Below, piece after piece: positions 61,538 through 64,000 of a stretch of DNA of 64,000 nucleotides; the first letter of the stretch is position 1; each line of letters opens with the position of its first letter. Below the pieces are notes generated by a model. That model was not told where the DNA came from and made no database searches. It was given only the letters and a program-made list of their open reading frames with translations. The position numbers were made by a program, and so were the translations under genes. Origin of the DNA: Microbacterium schleiferi (GTDB lineage Bacteria > Actinomycetota > Actinomycetes > Actinomycetales > Microbacteriaceae); contig NZ_JAJGNI010000001.1 in the NCBI RefSeq assembly GCF_020781975.1, forward strand, positions 310,001 to 374,000, written 5' to 3'.

Positions 61538-62817
61538 CACAGCTTCACCGGCCCTGTCCAGGGAAAGGACACCGGTCGCTGGTCGGTGGAGTGCGAGCGC
61601 CAGTCCTCGGGGAGGAGGTAGTCCAGGACGTCGTCGACGCTGACAACACCGACGAGGCGGTGGACCTGATCGACGACGGGCACCGACACGAGGTTGTACG
61701 AGGCGAGGATGCGAGCGACCTCGGCTGCCGTCGCGGTAGCCGCGAGCGGCTCGATGGTGTCGTCGATGAGGGAACCGAGCCGCTCGTGCGGCGGGTAGCG
61801 CAGCATCCGTTGGAAGTGCACGGTACCCAAGAACCGCCCCGTGGGAGTCTCGTACGGGGGAAGGGTGATGAACACTGACGCCGCGAGTGCCGGATGCAGT
61901 TCATGGCGGCGGATGAGCGCGAGCGCTTCGGCGACCGTCGCTTCGGCCGAGAGCACAATCGGCTCGCTCGTCATGAGACCACCGGCAGTGTCAGGGCCGT
62001 ACTTCAGGAGCTCGCGAACGTCCTCAGCTTCCTCGGGCTCCATGAGGTCCAGGAGCTGCTCGGAGCGAAGGGCGGGAAGCTGCCCCAGAAGATCGGCCGC
62101 GTCATCCGGTTCCATGGCGTCGAGGATGTCGGCGGCGCGCTCGTCGCCCAGCTGCTCGAGGATGTGCGCCTGGTCGTCCTCGGGCATCTCTTCGAGTGCG
62201 TCGGCGAGGCGGTCGTCGGGGAGCTCTTCAGCGACCTCGAGCAGGCGTGCGTCGGGAAGGTCGAGCAGCGTATTGGCGAGGTCGGCGGGTTTCAGCTCGC
62301 TGAGGGTCGCAACGAGCTGTTCCGCCGACGGCTCCTGCGTCGAATCGAGTTGCTCGGTGACCTCATCCCAGCCGGCGAGCGTTGTCGGGCCCTTCGTGAA
62401 CGGAGAAGCGCTCGTGCGGGGACGGCGCAAGAACAACTGTCCGATGTCCCAGGCGCCCAGCCGGTCGCGCTCGATGGCGGCATCCTCGATGACCGCTTCC
62501 CCTGATCCGTCGCGGAAGTAGACCCGACGACCGAGAAGTTCGGCGAGGACCCGGACCTCGCCGCCGCGCTGCTGGAACCGGCGGACATTGATGAGGCCGG
62601 TGGTGATGACCTGTCCCGGCGCGATCGAGGTGACACGCCCGATAGAGACGAAGACGTTTCGCCGACCGGGGATCTCGACTACGAGTCCGACGACGCGGGG
62701 CGGGTCATCGGCACGGTAGACGACCACGACATCGCGGACGCGTCCGAGCCGATCGCCGGCAGGGTCGAAGACTGCGCAGCCAGAGAGCCGCGCGACGAAG
62801 ACCCGCTGCGTGTTCAC
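61537..62817 (-). CDS. MgtE N-domain/CBS-domain protein without transporter domain
   Basis: A 426-residue cytoplasmic protein. Residues 1-75 look like a PRC-barrel (GCAVFDPAGDRLGRVRDVVVVY). The middle part has the MgtE N-terminal helical repeats (LLDLPDARLLEVAEELPDDRLADALEEMPEDDQAHILEQL, EPDDAADLLGQLP). The end is a CBS pair (LLKYGPDTAGGLMTSEPIVL, LVSVPVVDQVHRLVGVVSVDDVLDYLLPED). The five membrane helices of the Mg2+ channel are missing, so it may sense Mg2+ or a nucleotide and regulate something else, perhaps its DUF1003 partner. The GTG start follows a TACGCT box. Confidence 0.88.
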   Translation of the reverse strand: MNTQRVFVARLSGCAVFDPAGDRLGRVRDVVVVYRADDPPRVVGLVVEIPGRRNVFVSIGRVTSIAPGQVITTGLINVRRFQQRGGEVRVLAELLGRRVYFRDGSGEAVIEDAAIERDRLGAWDIGQLFLRRPRTSASPFTKGPTTLAGWDEVTEQLDSTQEPSAEQLVATLSELKPADLANTLLDLPDARLLEVAEELPDDRLADALEEMPEDDQAHILEQLGDERAADILDAMEPDDAADLLGQLPALRSEQLLDLMEPEEAEDVRELLKYGPDTAGGLMTSEPIVLSAEATVAEALALIRRHELHPALAASVFITLPPYETPTGRFLGTVHFQRMLRYPPHERLGSLIDDTIEPLAATATAAEVARILASYNLVSVPVVDQVHRLVGVVSVDDVLDYLLPEDWRSHSTDQRPVSFPWTGPVKL

Positions 62818-62823
62818 CCGTCC

Positions 62824-62829
62824 AGCGTA
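62824..62829 (-). promoter_or_regulatory. -10 box TACGCT (reverse strand) of the MgtE-like gene, leaderless type
   Basis: Ends 6 nt before GTG 62817 on the reverse strand; it decides the start against a much longer upstream frame. Confidence 0.55.
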
Positions 62830-62920
62830 GCCCGGCGCCCGGGCATGGCCTCCTGCGGTTACGTGCGGCGATTCATGTCGACTCAGCGGACGGCGAGACC
62901 CGGCATGGGAGGATGGACGA

Positions 62921-63601
62921 ATGAGCATGATGGGGGGCCAGTTCGCCCGCAACCTCGAGGACGTCGGACAGACCGTCGCGACCTTCGACAAGTACGAAGC
63001 CGCCCAGAAGGCGGTGTCCAAGCTCATCGCCGAAGACATTCCTGCCCGCGAGATCACGATCGTCGGTCAGGGGTTGCGTTCGATGGAGCGGGTCACCGGT
63101 CGCCTCGGCTACGCCACGGCAGCGCGATCAGGCGCGATCAACGGACTACTCCTGGGCATGCTGTTTTCTGCCGTCTTCGTACTCGGGATGCCGAACGTGC
63201 CGATCCAGGCCTTCGTCGGGGTGCTGTTCGTCGGTATCGCGATCGGCATGCTCGCCAGCTTGCTGACCTTCGCCATCGTGCGCCGCCGCCGCGACTTCGC
63301 GTCGGTCATGCAGTTCGTCGCCGACCACTACGACATCGCCGTTGCCGGCAGCAGCGCGGGAAGGGCACGCCAGGTGCTGGGACCGCAGGCTGCAGCGCCA
63401 GCGCCGCAGCGTACGCAGGTGGTCACCCCGCCGCCCGAGCGCCCGGCCGCGCCCCTGGAGCCGCCGCGCTACGGCCAGCGGATCGAAGACGTGACGCCGC
63501 CGGAGCCGGCGGAATCCGGCACTGATGCCTCATCTGCGCCGGGCACTCCCGACACCGGAGCCGGCCAGGATGCGGCGCCGCGGGGCGACGACAAGGCGTA
63601 G
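62921..63601 (+). CDS. General stress protein 17M-like membrane protein
   Basis: A 226-residue protein. The N-terminal GSP17M-like domain (residues 15-65: GQTVATFDKYEAAQKAVSKLIAEDIPAREITIVG) has the YfdK/YflT general stress fold, then two transmembrane helices (GAINGLLLGMLFSAVFVLG; AFVGVLFVGIAIGMLASLLTFAIV). The C-terminal 80 residues are Pro/Ala-rich and disordered. GGGAGG lies before ATG 62921. It is divergent from the MgtE-like gene, and the pairing recalls Rv1232c-Rv1234. Confidence 0.87.
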   Translation: MSMMGGQFARNLEDVGQTVATFDKYEAAQKAVSKLIAEDIPAREITIVGQGLRSMERVTGRLGYATAARSGAINGLLLGMLFSAVFVLGMPNVPIQAFVGVLFVGIAIGMLASLLTFAIVRRRRDFASVMQFVADHYDIAVAGSSAGRARQVLGPQAAAPAPQRTQVVTPPPERPAAPLEPPRYGQRIEDVTPPEPAESGTDASSAPGTPDTGAGQDAAPRGDDKA

Positions 63602-63617
63602 TCGCCCGCTCGGTGCG

Positions 63618-64000
63618 CTAGCGCGCGAGCCGCGCGATCCAGGCTTCGACCTCGTCGGCTGTGCGGGGGATGCCTGCTGACAGGTTCACGGGGCCCTCGA
63701 CGGTCATCAATACGTCGTCCTCGATGCGAACGCCGATTCCGCGCAGTTCTTCGGGAACCGTGAGGTCGTCGATCTGGAAGTACAGGCCCGGCTCGATCGT
63801 GAACACCATCCCGGGCTGCAGGATGCCGTCGTAGTACATCTCCCTGCGCGCCTGAGCGCAGTCGTGAACGTCGATGCCGAGGTGGTGGCTGGTGCCGTGG
63901 ACCATGTACCGGCGATGCTGGCCACCGGTGTCCGCAGCAAGAGCCTCCTCAGCGGTCACCGGCAGAAGGCCCCACTGCGCAGTGCGCGCAGCGATGACCT
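63618..64000 (-). CDS. Xaa-Pro aminopeptidase (aminopeptidase P), C-terminal part
   Basis: The 3' end of an M24-family metallopeptidase; the gene continues beyond the right edge. About 126 residues are visible: RTAQWGLLPVTAEEAL, then HGTSHHLGIDVHDC with the metal His, FTIEPGLYF with a metal Glu, and GVRIEDDVLMT with the second Glu. It removes an N-terminal residue next to proline. The C-terminal EVEAWIARLAR is the normal family end. It converges on the stress-protein gene 16 bp away. Confidence 0.93.
   Translation of the reverse strand, partial: VIAARTAQWGLLPVTAEEALAADTGGQHRRYMVHGTSHHLGIDVHDCAQARREMYYDGILQPGMVFTIEPGLYFQIDDLTVPEELRGIGVRIEDDVLMTVEGPVNLSAGIPRTADEVEAWIARLAR

Overview
The window is a 64 kb piece of a high-GC actinobacterial chromosome, most likely Microbacterium or another genus of the Microbacteriaceae. 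The grounds are GC-rich codon use, tight operons joined by ATGA/GTGA overlaps, actinobacteria-typical proteins (DUF4245, DUF3117, a MarP-like protease, actinobacterial DapD, NrtR control of NAD synthesis), and many genes whose start codon lies 6-8 nt after a TAnnnT -10 box with no Shine-Dalgarno sequence, i.e. probable leaderless mRNAs. No rRNA, tRNA or CRISPR array was seen. Family names come from reading the translations; no database search was run.

Layout. 1-9.6 kb is core metabolism: a leftward operon xseA-xseB-DUF4245-carbonic anhydrase-fumC, divergent ispH with a membrane protein, class II FBP aldolase, and class II fructose-1,6-bisphosphatase. 9.5-15.3 kb holds rmuC, a DEDDh exonuclease, ychF, a LysM-like lipoprotein, an alpha/beta hydrolase without its nucleophile serine, and an SDR. 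15.3-21.2 kb is a plastic, decaying region: three 3'-truncated genes (flavodoxin-like reductase, phosphoketolase, DJ-1/PfpI protein), a frameshifted HhH protein, small YGG-type genes, and a 1.74 kb IS5-like element whose inverted repeats enclose a GH16-like gene as well as the transposase. 21.3-30.5 kb has an MFS exporter, small genes, and the operon nrtR-nadA-nadB-nadC-cysteine desulfurase-glycosyltransferase behind a 9-bp dyad operator. 30.6-36.7 kb has a MarP-like periplasmic protease and gcvT-gcvH-gcvP behind a tandem glycine riboswitch. 36.7-46 kb has a nuclease-fold protein, a CPBP protease homologue and a peptide ABC transporter (binding protein, two permeases, fused ATPase) whose binding-protein mRNA is bracketed by strong hairpins and whose gene string is interrupted by an opposite-strand PH-domain gene. 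46-64 kb has typA, a beta-lactamase-fold lipoprotein, an XRE-cupin regulator divergent from azlCD, ferredoxin fdxA, lysine/DAP genes dapC, dapD and dapE, citrate synthase, a DDAH-like enzyme, a PIG-V-like transferase, DUF3117, an O-methyltransferase, tatB, mrp, DUF1003, an MgtE-N/CBS protein, a stress protein and the end of an aminopeptidase P.

How the genes fit together. Central carbon (fumarase, citrate synthase, FBP aldolase, FBPase), one-carbon/glycine catabolism, NAD de novo synthesis with its own Fe-S cluster sulfur supplier, and the succinylase branch of DAP/lysine synthesis are all represented. From about 51.3 kb to 63.6 kb the order fdxA-dapC-...-dapD-dapE-...-DUF3117-O-methyltransferase-tatB-mrp-...-MgtE-like resembles, from memory, the Rv1177-Rv1234 stretch of Mycobacterium tuberculosis, but without sigE-rseA-htrA.
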